The position numbers and the translations under genes are program-made. A stretch of 64,000 nt of DNA, from the NCBI RefSeq assembly GCF_018446385.1, contig NC_056002.1:4513474-4577473 (forward strand), given 5' to 3'. Of the stretch, positions 23,629-35,139 are shown in pieces. Source of the stretch: Zingiber officinale (Eukaryota > Streptophyta > Magnoliopsida > Zingiberales > Zingiberaceae). Position 1 is the stretch's first letter. The number at the start of each line of letters is the position of its first letter. A model generated the notes under the pieces. It was not told the DNA's origin, ran no database searches, and saw only the letters and a program-made list of their open reading frames with translations.

Positions 23629-23642
23629 CTTGCCTCCCCTTC
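23629..23642 (-). other. Polypurine tract of the Tat gypsy element
   Basis: Minus strand reads GAAGGGGAGGCAAG adjoining the 3' LTR, the plus-strand DNA priming site of reverse transcription. Confidence 0.75.
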
Positions 23643-24020
23643 AAGTCTAGTCGAAGGAGGCAGTGAGTCCGACTGACTGGACTATGTGTCCGAGCGGGCG
23701 GTCGTCGCCTTACCATCGCTTATAAGATCCCTTGAGCCGTTCGGCCCTTATGTCAAATTCAGCCGCTCGGCTCTTCATTTTGAATGTCTTGGCGCTCAAC
23801 GTAGATGTTTGCTTGTCTAAATCTTCTCGAAAATTACGCAAATCCTTTTCATTAAGTCGAAGCATGCGCGGTATGGGCGCATTAATTGTGCCTGGTGGCA
23901 GAGCGCCACGTGGCTCTTCTCGCGTGGCGGTGATGATCCGTACGATGGGACGCCGATTGTTTTGAAATGGACGGCCCGATGGCGTCCTTGTTTCCCGTGA
24001 CCTGGATCGGACGGTGGAGG

Positions 24021-24044
24021 CCAATCGACTTCGGCCGTATAAAG
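24021..24044 (+). promoter_or_regulatory. CCAAT and TATA boxes of the antisense gene in the Tat element
   Basis: CCAAT at about 24021-24025 and TATAAAG at 24038-24044 lie on the plus strand about 225 bp before the antisense ATG at 24266. The spacing between them is closer than in many promoters, so the CCAAT part is less certain. Confidence 0.45.
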
Positions 24045-24265
24045 CCTTAGTCCTCCTCCTCCGCCGCATCTTTGCTCGTGCTTTGTCCTCCTGCCTCCTC
24101 TGCTGCTGCGGCCTCCGGCGATCCAGTTCCCGTTTTTCGGCGGCTACCATCTCACCGGCGATCTTCTCCACCCATCTCCTTCTTAGTGAGCCTTCTTTCC
24201 TCGCTTACCAGGTCTTTCCTAATCGTTTCACCTCTCTTTCGCTGCTATCCTTTTGTCTCTTCGAG

Positions 24266-26351
24266 ATGGCGAGCTCTTCCGAACCCGCTACCCATGTTCA
24301 CGGTCCATGGTATATGAGTATGGAAAGTAAATTTGACGAGGAGGGCGCTCGGCGTCTTGTTCGGACGTACGGGATCCCGGACGACCATGAAATAGTTATA
24401 GCCGACCCGACCGATCGGCCACATAACCCGCCGATCGGCCACATAACCCGTCGATCGGTACCATTTGCTTTTTTCTAGACCAATTCTAGGGCGGCCTTAG
24501 ATTTCCTACCCATCCATTTATTTTGGAAGTTTGGAATTATTTCCGCATCCCGCTCGGCCAACTTGTGCCGAATTCCTTTAGGCTGCTGAGTGGGGTGGTC
24601 GTCCTCTTTAGGTTGCATAGTATTCCACTTGACCCCAAAATATTCCACTTCTTCTTCTACCCCAAACAATCCGAATTGGGCACATTTATTTTCCAAAGTA
24701 GAATAGGCTTCAAATTTTTTGATAATATGCCGACCTCCAACAAGCACTGGAAGGAGTTTTTCTTCTATATGCGACTTCCCTAGCGGCCAGCATTCCGAAC
24801 TAAATGGCAGACCGCTGTGCCGACCCAGCCGGAGCTCGGCAAATTCAGAAGCAATCCAGCCTACCTTCACGCGGCAAACTGGTTGTCCGGTCAGCGGTAC
24901 AAAATCGACCAGTTGCTTCTCAAGGGGGTGTTGTACATTTTTGGATTATCTCCCGTTCGGGCCAATCTTCCCCACCGCATGAGTAAGGACTCTTTACTCA
25001 CTTCGCCTTTTTTTGTCTAACTGATTTCAATTTTTTCTACTGCAGCTGAAGTCATGTGGCGCTCCAAGGCTACTGATCATCTGAAATTGAAAGCCGTGGA
25101 GATTGAGGCGGCTACCAAAAAAGAACTCGCCGAGCGGGGTCTAATCCCCAGCCGCCCGGCAGCTACAGGAGAGGGGGGACGCATCCACGGAGGTTGAGGC
25201 GGATCCTGTTTCCTCTGCCCACCGAGTGGAGTCCCCAGGCCGGGATTCACCACGAGAAGTTCGGCGGAAGCGTCGAAGAGACCCCGACCTTCCGCCGACC
25301 CAAGAAGGCGAACCCAGGCGCCGATCGAGGTCGCCGCCGGATCGCACGCCGTCGCAGATCAGGACTCCGTGGCCTCGCCCACCGCACAGCCCTCTCTCCT
25401 CCTCCGACTCGTCGTCGCCTACGACGGTTGGGCGAGACTTCAACCATAGGGAGTCCTCGGGCAGGTGGCCGCGAGAGCCGGCCGGCCACCCGACCATCAA
25501 GACTACCCTTCGATTCCATCGGAGGAATATTTCTTGTCTGCCGATCGGCCTTCAAGCCTCGTTCATGAGATAACCTTGAGGGTCCGCTTGCCAAGCTTTT
25601 GAGGACGCTCAGATTAGGGTGGCCCTCATGGCCCAAGCACAGTGATAACCACATCGTGAGCCACTCGGTAGGTTCATTTTCTTCTCGTGCCACCTCTTTG
25701 TTTGGTTTCGATTTTATTATTTCCCTTACGACATTGGGCGAGCAAATCGCCACTAGCCATCGGTTGGAGCTGGAGGATCTCATGGAAAAACTCCAAGTCT
25801 CGGGGTCCATCGGCCAGTGGGAGAAACAAGCATGAGGCCGAGCAAGAAGGCCGACACAGCTCTGAGGTGGCTCGACTTGAAGGCTGGTGAAGACAGACGT
25901 GGAGCGCGCCAGCAGCCGGAAGAAGCGGGCGATTGCTGATCTGGACAAGATGAAAGTTGAAGTCCAAGCCCTAGATCAGCAATCTAAGAATCTGGAAGCC
26001 CAACTAGCTGCCGAACGGGATGGGCGCTCCGCTAAACGCACTAAAGCGGAGGTGGACCAGAAAGTTCTCCAGGACTCGCTAATTGCCTCCCGAGTGGCTT
26101 TCAAAAAGTACAAGGAAGGGGAGCCGAGTCGCCTAGCAGCAGCGCGCCAAGAATACCTCCGCTCGGAGCGGTTCGGCGCAAAATTTGGTGGCAACGTCTC
26201 CTCAACTTTCGCCGAGGCGGTCAAGGTCACCATGGCGTACCTGAAGAAGGGTGGGCACCTTCCTACTGACCTGAGCATTCCCTCTTCAGATCTGGCGGCT
26301 ATGATTGACGATATCCCGGACGCCTTTTTTAATTTTGAGGACCCGGAGTGA
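24266..26351 (+). pseudogene. Antisense ORF of Tat retrotransposon ('putative gypsy-type transposon' domain protein), broken
   Basis: A plus-strand coding region, opposite to gag-pol, between integrase and the 3' LTR. The ATG at 24266 opens a reading frame whose continuation (24479-24982) carries blocks such as FRIPLGQLVPNSFRLLSG and PKQSELGTF, typical of the plant putative gypsy-type transposon domain (Pfam Transposase_28 as I recall it). A GT-AG intron (24983-25045, acceptor CTACTGCAG) joins in phase to exon 2 from 25046. A basic, Arg/Pro/Ser-rich middle follows, then a charged coiled-coil-like C-terminal part (25887-26351) ending in an acidic tail. At least one frameshift (24268-24523) and stops near 24476, 24781 and 25194 break it. 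The function is unknown; extra antisense ORFs are known in Tat elements. Confidence 0.75.
24983..25045 (+). other. Predicted intron in the antisense ORF
   Basis: GTAAGG donor, pyrimidine-rich tail TTTTTTCTACTGCAG, 63 nt. Conserved-looking coding sequence continues in phase on both sides. Confidence 0.65.
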
Positions 26352-26699
26352 GACGAGTTCTTCCAAGTACTTTCTGTATTTCATCCGTTTTGCGGATGTA
26401 AAATTTTTGTACGCGCCGTTCGGCCTAGTTGTGCTCCTTTGCTTGTATTTTTGTTTGCCCTTCATTGCCGTCTTTTGTCTGTTTGGTGCTTATTCGTAGA
26501 GTCAGTTAAGCTCGACGTGTTCCCCACTAGACGACCGATCGGGTCAATCAGTTCACTTGTTTTCCTCGAAATCGTTTAGCGCTTGGCTATGCTGTTTGCA
26601 TTCAGTGAATGCGAAGTATTGGCAAACTGATGGTCGATCGGACTTAATCAATTTAGTACTTGCGAACGCTCGTTATTTGGCGTCCTTAGTTTCGTCCAG
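26352..26699. other. Non-coding part of the Tat 3' region
   Basis: Lies between the antisense ORF stop and the minisatellite. T-rich at first, then grading into diverged repeat units. Nothing coding seen. Confidence 0.5.
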
Positions 26700-28113
26700 T
26701 AAGCTCACAGTCGCGGGTTCGACTCTCGATCTTTAACGACGGAGCTCGTCGGTCTTCTGCTCGGGGATTTATAGACGCCGGCTCGTCTCTCGATCTTCAA
26801 CGTCGGTGCTCGACGGCGCGGTTATTTATAGCTGGTCGGCGCGGCTCTCGATTTTTAACGACGGGGCTCGTCAGCGCGGGTATTTATAGCCGGTCGGCGC
26901 GGCTCTCGATTTTTAACGACGGGGCTCGTCGGCGCGGGTATTTATAGCCGGTCGGCGCGGCTCTACGGTTTAACGTCTGGGCTAGACGGTCTTCCGCTCG
27001 GACGTTTATAGACGCCGGCACGTCTCTCGATGTTTAACGTCGGTGCTCGACGGAGCGGTTATTTATAGCCGGTCGGCGCGGCTCTCGATTTTTAACGACG
27101 GGGCTCGTCAGCGCGGGTATTTATAGCCTGTCGGCGCGACTCTCGATTTTTAACGACGGGGCTCGTCGGTGCGGGTATTTATAGCCGGTCGGCGCGGCTC
27201 TACGGTTTAACGTCTGGGCTAGACGGTCTTCCGCTCGGACGTTTATAGACGCCGGCACGTCTCTCGATGTTTAACGTCGGTGCTCGACGGCGCGGGTATT
27301 TATAGCCGGTCGGCGCGGCTCTACGGTTTAACGTCTTGGCTAGACGGTCTTCCGCTCGGACGTTTATAGACGCCGGCACGTCTCTCGATGTTTAACGTCG
27401 GTGCTCGACGGCGCGGTTATTTATAGCCGGTCGGCGCGGCTCTCGATTTTTAACGACGGGGCTCGTCGGCGCGGGTATTTATAGCCGGTCGGCGCGGCTC
27501 TCGATTTTTAACGACGAGGCTCTTCGGCGCAGGTATTTATAGCCGGTCGGCGCGGCTCTCGATTTTTAATGACGGGGCTCGTCGGCGCGGGTATTTATAG
27601 CCGGTCGGCGCGGCTCTACGGTTTAACGTCTGGGCTGAGCGGTCTTAGCTCGGACGTTTATAGACGCCGGCACGTCTCTCGATGTTTAACGTCGGTGCTC
27701 GACGGCGCGGTTATTTATAGCCGATCGGCGTGGCTCTCGATTTTTAACGACGGGGCTCGTCAGCGCGGGTATTTATAGCCGGTGGCGCGGCTCTCGATTT
27801 TTAACGACGGGGCTCGTCGGCGCGGGTATTTATAGCCGGTCGGCGCGGCTCTACGGTTTAACGTCTGGGCTAGACGGTCTTCCGCTCGGACGTTTATAGA
27901 CGCCGGCACGTCTCTCGATGTTTAACGTCGGTGCTCGACGGCGCGGTTATTTATAGCCGGTCGGCGCGACTCTCGATTTTTAACGACGGGGCTCGTCGGT
28001 GCGGGTATTTATAGCCGGTTAGCGCGGCTCTCGATTTTTAACGACGGGGCTCGTCGGCGCGGGTATTTATAGCCGGTCGGCGCGGCTCTACGGTTTAACG
28101 TCTGGGCTAGACG
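26700..28113. repeat. Higher-order minisatellite, about 59-bp monomers, about 23 copies
   Basis: Each monomer carries a TTTATAG core in a GC-rich frame. Three monomer types recur: one with TATTTATAGCCGGTCGGCG followed by CTCGATTTTTAACGACG, one with CTACGGTTTAACGTCTGGG, and one with CGTTTATAGACGCCGGCACG. The CTACGG type recurs at about 26964, 27201, 27322, 27615, 27851 and 28088. These intervals are roughly 2, 4 or 5 monomers, which indicates higher-order units. Tandem arrays in this position are characteristic of Tat elements. Confidence 0.92.
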
Positions 28114-28537
28114 ACCTTCAAGGCTAACTCCTTACCAGGTCGAGCGACCTTGGCCTTCATAACTTATCTCGCGCTTGAACCGTCTTTATGCACGGCCGAA
28201 TAGCACGGGTCATTTGCTTGCGAATCTAATCGGCTGGGAGGCCTTCGCTATTCGGGCGCTTGGCTCGGATAATCCATATGCCCCTTCCACCCAGCTCGGA
28301 GAACGTACTCCTGGCCGAATGGCTCAGGGTCTGCTTCGTCGAGCATTTTGGCTCGGATAATTTACCTCCGTCCGGAAGGTACTGGGTCTTCGATTCTCGA
28401 GCGCTTGGCTCGACCCATTTACCTCCGGCCTAACGGCACGGGGCCTTAGTTCCTTGTTGACGATGCCTTGTATTTGTTCTCTTGATTTTTCATTTCTGTA
28501 TTTCAAGTATTCAGTCGAAAAAAGTACACAGGATGAT
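28114..28537. other. Tat 3' region next to integrase, with diverged direct repeats
   Basis: Three imperfect copies of a GCGCTTGGCTCGGAT-type motif recur between about 28255 and 28425. No coding potential is recognisable. Confidence 0.5.
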
Positions 28538-29371
28538 TTACATTGGCACACCTTTCACCCCGCCCGGTAAGGCTGGAGGTGGTTCGCGCTGTCGGCCGTC
28601 CTCATCCTCCAAATAATATGCGCCCGAGCGGAGCTTTTCGATGATTTTGAAGGGGCCTGCCCATGGAGCTTCAAGCTTGCCGACGTCGCCGACCGGTTTG
28701 ACTTTCTTCCATACAAGGTCGCCGACCTGGAATGATCGGGGAATGACGCGGCGGTTGTAGTTTTGCTTCATTCGTTGACGGTATGCCATCAGCCGAACGG
28801 ATGCCTTGGCTCGCTCCTCGTCCATCAGATCCAGCTCCATGTTCCTCCGATCGGCGTTGCCTTCATCGTACAATTGGACCCGGACGGACTCGACGCCGAC
28901 TTCAACCGGAATGACTGCCTCGCCGCCATACACTAGATGAAAAGGTGTGACGCCCGTTCCTTCCTTAGGAGTCGTTCGGATGGCCCATAAAACGCCCGAC
29001 ACTTCATCTGGCCAACTTCCTCCCAAGTGGTCGAGCCGAGCGCGCAGAATACGAAGAATTTCCCGGTTGGCTACTTCAGCTTGACCGTTGCTTTGAGGAT
29101 AGGCCACGGACGTGAAATGTTGCTCAATGCTGTAGCTTTTGCACCAATCCTCTAACATCTTCCCTGTGAACTGCCGCCCGTTGTCGGAAACTAGTCGGCG
29201 AGGGATGCCGAACCGACAAATGATGTGTTGCCAGATGAATTTTTTAACCATTTGTTCAGTGATCTTTGCCAGCGGCTCGGCCTCCACCCACTTGGAGAAA
29301 TAGTCGACCGCCACTAGTAAAAATTTCCTCTGTCCGGCCGCCATCAGAAATGGACCGACAATATCCATTCC
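28538..29371 (-). pseudogene. Gypsy integrase core and C-terminal domain
   Basis: Encodes the retroviral-type integrase catalytic core, starting just after a stop: MDIVGPF, VDYFSKW, the DNGRQF aspartate block, the SNGQAEVANRE glutamate block, and a C-terminal chromatin/DNA-binding part with FQVGDLVWKKV. The D-D-E catalytic residues are visible. It continues from the upstream pol only through the nonsense codon at 29372-29374. Confidence 0.9.
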
Positions 29372-30499
29372 CTATTGGTCGAACGGGCATGAAACGCTTG
29401 ACGCCTTCATTTCTTCGGCTGGTCGGTGGGAGAAGTTGTGATACTTTTGGCATGAAAGGCAGGTAGATACTGTCCGAGCGGCGTCTATTTGTAAGGTTGG
29501 CCAAAAGTATCCAGCTAGCAAAATTTTCTTGGCTAGTGATCGTCCGCCCGGATGTCCTCCGCACGATCCTTGATGTACCTCTTGGAGGATGTAAGCCGAG
29601 TCTTCCGAGCTCACACACTTCAACAGCGGGCGAGAGAAAGCCTTCTTGTAAAGTTGATCGCCGATGAGTGTGAACCGACCGCCCCTTCTTCTGAGCAGCT
29701 GGGCTTCATTCCGATCGGCAGGAGTGGTGCCCGAGCGCAAAAACTCCATGATGGGTGTCCTCCAGTCGTCCAGAAACATGAGGCCTTCCATCCGGTCAAC
29801 ATGTGCGACCAAAGATACTTGTTCGATTGGCTTCGGGATAATGACCGGCGTTATAGAACTTGCTAGTTTGGCCAACTCATCGGCTGCCTGGTTCTCCATT
29901 CGGGGAATCTTCTGAATAAGAACCTCTCGAAAAGTAGCTTTAAGTTTTTCGAAGGCCTCAGCGTAGAGTTTAAGCCGAGCGCTGTTGATTTCAAAGGTGT
30001 CAGATAGTTGCTGAACGGCCAACTGTGAATCTGAATAAAGTGTCACCCGACCGGCTCCCACATGCCGTGCTGCCTGCAATCCGGCTATGAGGGCCTCATA
30101 CTCTGCTTCATTGTTGGTAGCTTTGTAATCCAGCCGGACAGATAAGTGCATCTTTTCTTCTTGGGGTGAGAACAGCAATATTCCAATTCCACTTCCGAGC
30201 TGAGTGGAAGACCCATCCACATATATTCTCCACATAGCTTCCGGCTCTGGCCTCTGCACTTCCGTCACAAAATCAGCCAAGGATTGCGCTTTGATCGCCG
30301 AGCGGGGCTGGTATTGGATGTCAAATTCACTCAGTTCTGTTGTCCACTTGATGAGCCGTCCGGACGCTTCTGGATTCAACAGTACTCTTCCTAGTGGACT
30401 GTTCGTCCGGACAATGATGGTGTGAGCCAAGAAATATGGTCGGAGGCGCCGAACCAAAGCAAAGGCCAACTTCTCGAGCCCGGTGTAGAGATTCGGCAT
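29372..30499 (-). pseudogene. Gypsy RNase H, second archaeal-type RNase H and integrase zinc finger
   Basis: After the retroviral-type RNase H tail (RPYFLAHTIIVRT, LADFVTEV) comes a second RNase H of the archaeal type, with acidic blocks IYVDGSS, NNEAEYEALIAGL, LYSDSQL and AADELAKLA. It is diagnostic of the Tat lineage. The HHCC zinc finger of integrase follows (GHPGGR...CLSCQKY). The frame ends in TAG (29372-29374) exactly where the conserved tryptophan before the GMDIVGP block is expected. Confidence 0.9.
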
Positions 30500-33352
30500 C
30501 TTTTAAGATGTGGCTCAGAAAATACACCTGCTGTTCTTCGCCTCTGGACCTTACAAGTCGGTTGAAGACAGATAAATGTAAAGTGACTCACCCCGTCGGC
30601 TTGGCTAGTATAGGCGAGAATTAAGATATGTCTTAATTCTTGAATGCTTGGTCGCATTCCTCGTCGATGAAATTTAGTTGCCTTGCGCAAAATTTTGAAG
30701 AAAGGGAGGCTCCGGTCGGCAGTTTTGGAGATGAATCGGGACAATGCGGTTATCCGACCGGTCAAACGCTGCACTTCCCTTGTATTTCTTGGAGGCGGCA
30801 TGTCTTGTAGAGCTTTCACCTTGCTGGGATTAGCTTTAATTCCCCGCTCGGCCACTATATACCCCAAGAAACGCCCTCCTTTTGCTCCGAACAGGCATTT
30901 CTGGGGATTTAGCTTGACTCCATATTTGCGTAGCGTTCGGAAGGTTTCTTCCATGTCTTTGAAGAGATCGGCTGCTCGGGCGGTTTTGATAAGAATGTCG
31001 TCCACATAAACTTCCAGATTCCGCCCGATCTGCTCTCTGAAAACTTTGTTCATCAAGCGTTGATAGGTGGCCCCGGCATTTTTCAATCCGAACGGCATCA
31101 CATTGTAGCAATATGTGCCGTCGGCAGTCACGAAGCTAACTCTTTCTTGATCTTCACGGGCGAGCGGCACTTGATGATAGCCTTGGTAGGCGTCGAGCAT
31201 ACAAATTAATTCGCAGCCGGCCTTAGAGTCCACCAGCTGATCTATCCGGGGCAGAGGATAAAAGTCCTTGGGGCAGGCTTTGTTCAAGTCCCGAAAATCA
31301 ATGCAGACTCTCCACTTGCCGCCCGGCTTGGAGACTAACACTACGTTAGCCAACCAACTCGGAAACTGTACTTCTCGTATATGGCCGGCCTCCAGAAGCT
31401 TCTCGACCTCCGCCCGGATGATGGAATTCTGCTCGGCGCTGAAGTCCCTTTTTCTTTGCTTTACTGGCCGTGCGTCCGGTCGGACATGCAACTCATGCTG
31501 CGCTATGCTCGGCGAAATTCCGGGCAATTCATGTGTCGACCAGACGAATACATCATGATTTCGTCGGAGGCATTGGATCAGCTCCTCCTTCTGCTTCTCC
31601 TCCAGATCGGAGGCAACAAAAGTCGTGGCTTCCGATCGGGTCGGATGAATCTGCACTTCCTCTTTTTCTTCATAAATCAAAGAGGGTGGCTTTTCGGTGA
31701 TGGCGTTTACCTCGATCCGGGGCGTTTTTCGAGCAGAATTGGCCTCTGCTCGGACCATCTCGATGTAACATCGCCGAGCTGCTAGCTGATCTCCTCGTAC
31801 TTCTCCCACATGGTCCTCCACGGGGAATTTGATCTTTTGATGAAAAGTTGAGACGACCGCCCGGAATTCGCTGAGTGCCGGTCGTCCCAAAATGACGTTG
31901 TAGGACGAGGGAGAGTCAACCACCACGAAGTTTGTCCTCCTGAGCGGCTCTTCTCCCAGCGAGGTAGCCAGCCGGATCTGGCCGACCGGCTGAACTTCGT
32001 TACCCGTGAACCCGTAGAGCGGAGTCGTCATAGGTAGCAGCTCGGCTCGATCAATTTGCAGCTGATCGAACGCCCTCTTGAATATGATGTTGACTGAGCT
32101 CCCTGTGTCAACAAATACGCGGTGAATAGTGTAGTTGGCTATTACCGCATTGATGAGCAGAGCATCGTCGTGAGGCACTTCAAGTCCTCGGGCCCGACTG
32201 ATTTCAGGTCCGCTTGCTCTCTCTCTGCTGCAACCGACGGCATGGATTTGGAGCTGCCGCACGTTCGCCTTTCTAGCTCGATTGGAGTCTCCTCCGGTCG
32301 GCCCGCCAGCGATGACATTGATCTCGCCTCGGGAAGTGTTGCTTTTATTTTCCTCTTCCCGAGCGGATGGTCGGGACCGTTCTCTGGACGCTCGGCGATT
32401 CTCTCGCCTGGGAGAGCGATGCCGATCGGGAGTCTGTTGCCGTGGCCTATCAACTCGCGTCCGATCGGCTTCCTGAATTCTCTGTCGCCGATCGACTGAG
32501 GGAGATCGCCGTCCAGCACTCCGTGGCACAGGATGAGCCACGAAGGGAAGACTTCGACAATCCCTGGTGTTGTGCGTATCCGTCCGGTGGAAGGAGCAGA
32601 ACATCGGGGTCCACCTCTTCTTCGGTTTGGGCCGGGCGACGGCTACCTCCTGCACATGGGACCGGACATGGGAAGATCGGATTGCTTCAGCCCTTGGTCC
32701 TCTAGGCGGCTGATGAGCGGCGTGCTGTTTCCGCTCGGCTGGAGGAGGCCGCTCGGCGGGAGTTTCTTTTTTCCTGGCCGCCTGTGCTTCTTCCACGTTA
32801 ATGTACTCGTTAGCCCGATGTAGCATGTGATCGTAATCCCGGGGCGGCTTTCGGATGAGCGATCTGAAGAAATCTCCATCCACTAGGCCTTGTGTGAAGG
32901 CATTCATCATGGTTTCCGAAGTGGCCATTGGAATGTCCATCGCCACTTGGTTGAATCGCTGGATGTAAGCTCGAAGCGATTCCCGGGCTTCTTGCTTGAT
33001 GGCGAACAGACTTACGCTTGTTTTTTGATAACGCCGACTGCTGGCGAAGTGGTGGAGGAAGGCCGTTTGGAAGTCCTTGAAGCTTGTGATGGATCCGTCC
33101 GGCAGCCTCCGGAACCACCGTTGAGCCGATCCCGAGAGAGTGGTGAGAAAAACTCGGCACTTTACTCCATCTGTGTATTGATGGAGGGTTGCCGTGTTAT
33201 CAAACTTACCCAGGTGATCATCCGGGTCGGTTGTCCCATTATACTCGCCGATCGTCGGGGGCGTGTAGTGCTTGGGCAGAGGGTCTCGTAGAATGGCCTC
33301 TGAAAATTGGCGATTGATCCGCTCGGGCGACGCGTCCGCTCGGGGGGCTTTC
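30430..33352 (-). pseudogene. Gypsy gag (C-terminal part), protease and reverse transcriptase
   Basis: A long ORF of 990 codons extends a few codons into the solo LTR at its start. Residues about 80-200 are the gag capsid-like domain (FKDFQTAFLHHFASSRR), a CxxH...HxxxxC-like knuckle lies near 256-269, and an Arg/Ser-rich linker follows. Aspartic protease has DTGSS at 419-423. RT spans about 650-880 with YVDD at 786-789, which looks intact. Beyond about 30690 the frame is lost by small indels before RNase H, so the polyprotein is not continuous. Confidence 0.92.
33348..33352. repeat. Left TSD of the solo LTR
   Basis: CTTTC, identical to 34812-34816. Confidence 0.93.
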
Positions 33353-34811
33353 TGTTGGTGCAATATCCCTCAGGTCAAGGTTGACCTGGGTAACCAAGCT
33401 GAGTCTTGGTTTGGGTTTAGATGTTTGACAATAAGATATTGATTGAAGAAGAGTCAAGTAGGTCAAGGTTGACTGAATACTTGACTGGGAAGTCCTAACT
33501 GGGATGTTAGGCAAAATGAAAGTCCTGGTGAGTGAAGCCAGGTAGAAGAAAAGTCCTGGTGAGTGAAGCCAGGCAGAAGGAAGTCCTGGTGAGTGAAGCT
33601 AAACGGTGAAGAAGTCCTAGTGAGTGAAGCTAGGCAGATGGAAATCTTGGAGAGTGACGCAGGTGGAAAAGTCTTAGTAAATGAAGTTAGGCAATAAGGA
33701 AATCCTAGTGAGTGAAGCTAGACAGTAGAAATCCAAGTGGGTCAAAGTTAACCGGACATTTAGTGAGTGGAAGTACAAGTGGGTCATAGAGAACCAGACA
33801 TTTGGCATTAGATGGTAAGTCCAAGTGAATCAAGGTTGACAAGACACTAGTACAAGGAGAAAAAGTCCAAGTGGGTTAAAGGATTGACCAAACACATGAT
33901 GACGAAATCCCAACAGGTTAAGGTTGACCAAATACTAGGCAATGAGGAGTCTCGACCGATCACGATTGATCGGATATTGGGTTTGGAAACCCTAGACTTG
34001 AGTTAAGCAAGTTAGGGTTGGTCAATCGATCAGGTGATCAATTAAACCATAACTCAATTGATTAGTTGATCGATTGGGAGAGTCCTATGAGCAATGACAG
34101 CCCAATCGATCAATTCGATTAGCAGTCATTCTCGAGAGCACAATGTGCTCTCCCCAATTGATCAACCGATCGATTAGGCTACTCAAATCAATTAGTTGAT
34201 CGATTGGAGAGGAGTTTTCGTGATGTACAGTAAGAGCTGTGCTGGATCGATTGGGAAGGAGGTCAATCAATCCCAGGGTCGTCTGTTAGAACATTGAAGT
34301 CATCGGGATCGATCCGTTAGGCGTCGTTTATAGGCTGCGGGCGTTCGATGGGCTGCGGCATCTCTTCTCGATTCACCCAGTTACTGCCTCCTCCGCTCTC
34401 AAGATCAGATCGCGGTTCTTGAAGGATCTTGGAAGCTTTCCAAGTCAAGAGGCGGATCAAAGGCAAGAAGAGAAGCTAGGGTTAGGGTTTTCTGTACTCA
34501 TTGTAAGCTTTGCGCTTGTATTTTGTTTCCCTTTCCTTTCTTCTTGTACTGAGAGTCTTGTAGGGCTTCTCCGCCCTCGGTAGTTACCGAAAAGGAGTGT
34601 TTTCATAGTGGAGGGTGCGTGCGTGGTGTGGATCCTTGGACTAGTCACCTCTTGTGAGGTGAATACCAAGTAAACCAACCGTGTTAGCGTTGTTGTATTT
34701 GTTTCTGTATTTTCCGCTGCATATTCTTGAAGAAACAAGCAACGCCGAGCAACGAGCGAACGCGACGAGCTATTCACCCCCCCCCCCCTCTAGCTACTTT
34801 TGGTCCTAACA
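33353..34811 (+). mobile_element. Solo LTR of a Copia (SIRE-like) element inserted in gypsy gag
   Basis: 1459 bp, TGTTGGTGCA...TGGTCCTAACA, flanked by the perfect 5-bp duplication CTTTC. It has no internal region, so it formed by LTR-LTR recombination. Near its right end a C-run followed by TCTAGCTACTTTTGG resembles LTR ends of SIRE-type plant Copia elements, which sets the plus orientation. It splits the gypsy gag after about 93 codons. Confidence 0.93.
33521..33733 (+). repeat. Short tandem repeats within the solo LTR
   Basis: About seven imperfect copies of a roughly 30-33-bp unit built on AGTCCTGGTGAGTGAAGC. Confidence 0.8.
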
Positions 34812-34816
34812 CTTTC
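34812..34816. repeat. Right TSD of the solo LTR
   Basis: CTTTC, identical to 33348-33352. Confidence 0.93.
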
Positions 34817-35094
34817 CCCTTCCTGTCGTCTCGTCGAGGCATCTCCTCCGAAGAAGACCCCTTATCTCTGTGAGTTGGTAAGGCTTCAGGGGTGCGGAAC
34901 AGAGCCCGATGAAATGCGGCAATGGCAGGTGGTGCTTCCGTTCGGCCACCTGATGCTGATGTTGCTTGCTGCTCCGGCCGCTCGGCAGATGCTTTCTGTT
35001 TTTGCTCCACAAGTTTGGCGGCCCTTATCTCGACCAGAGCGTCCAACTCTTCTTGTGAGAGTGCCACGGTATGTATTCTTCCAGCCTCGTCCAT
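34817..35094 (-). pseudogene. N-terminal part of gypsy gag
   Basis: The ATG at 35094 is the first in the element after the primer site. It encodes about 93 residues rich in Glu, Ala and Arg (ALSQEELDALVEIRAAK) before the solo LTR interrupts. It would continue at 33352 were the solo LTR absent. The N-terminus of Tat gag is poorly conserved, so the start is inferred from position. Confidence 0.75.
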
Positions 35095-35119
35095 TGCCTC
35101 TGCTCAGATGCAGGTGCGT

Positions 35120-35139
35120 TCCCACAGACGGCGCTAAAT
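35120..35139 (-). other. Primer binding site region of the gypsy element
   Basis: The minus strand just inside the 5' LTR contains TTTAGCGCCGTCTGTGGGAA, a form common in plant Tat/Athila-type elements that prime from a tRNA 3' end. The tRNA species is not certain. Confidence 0.55.

Noticed and set aside
26700-28113. CRISPR-like regular array
   Set aside because: Monomers are contiguous with no unique spacers, and the array lies inside a eukaryotic retrotransposon; it is a minisatellite.
32122-32705. Plus-strand ORFs over the gypsy gag
   Set aside because: Antisense shadows of the gag Arg/Ser-rich region.
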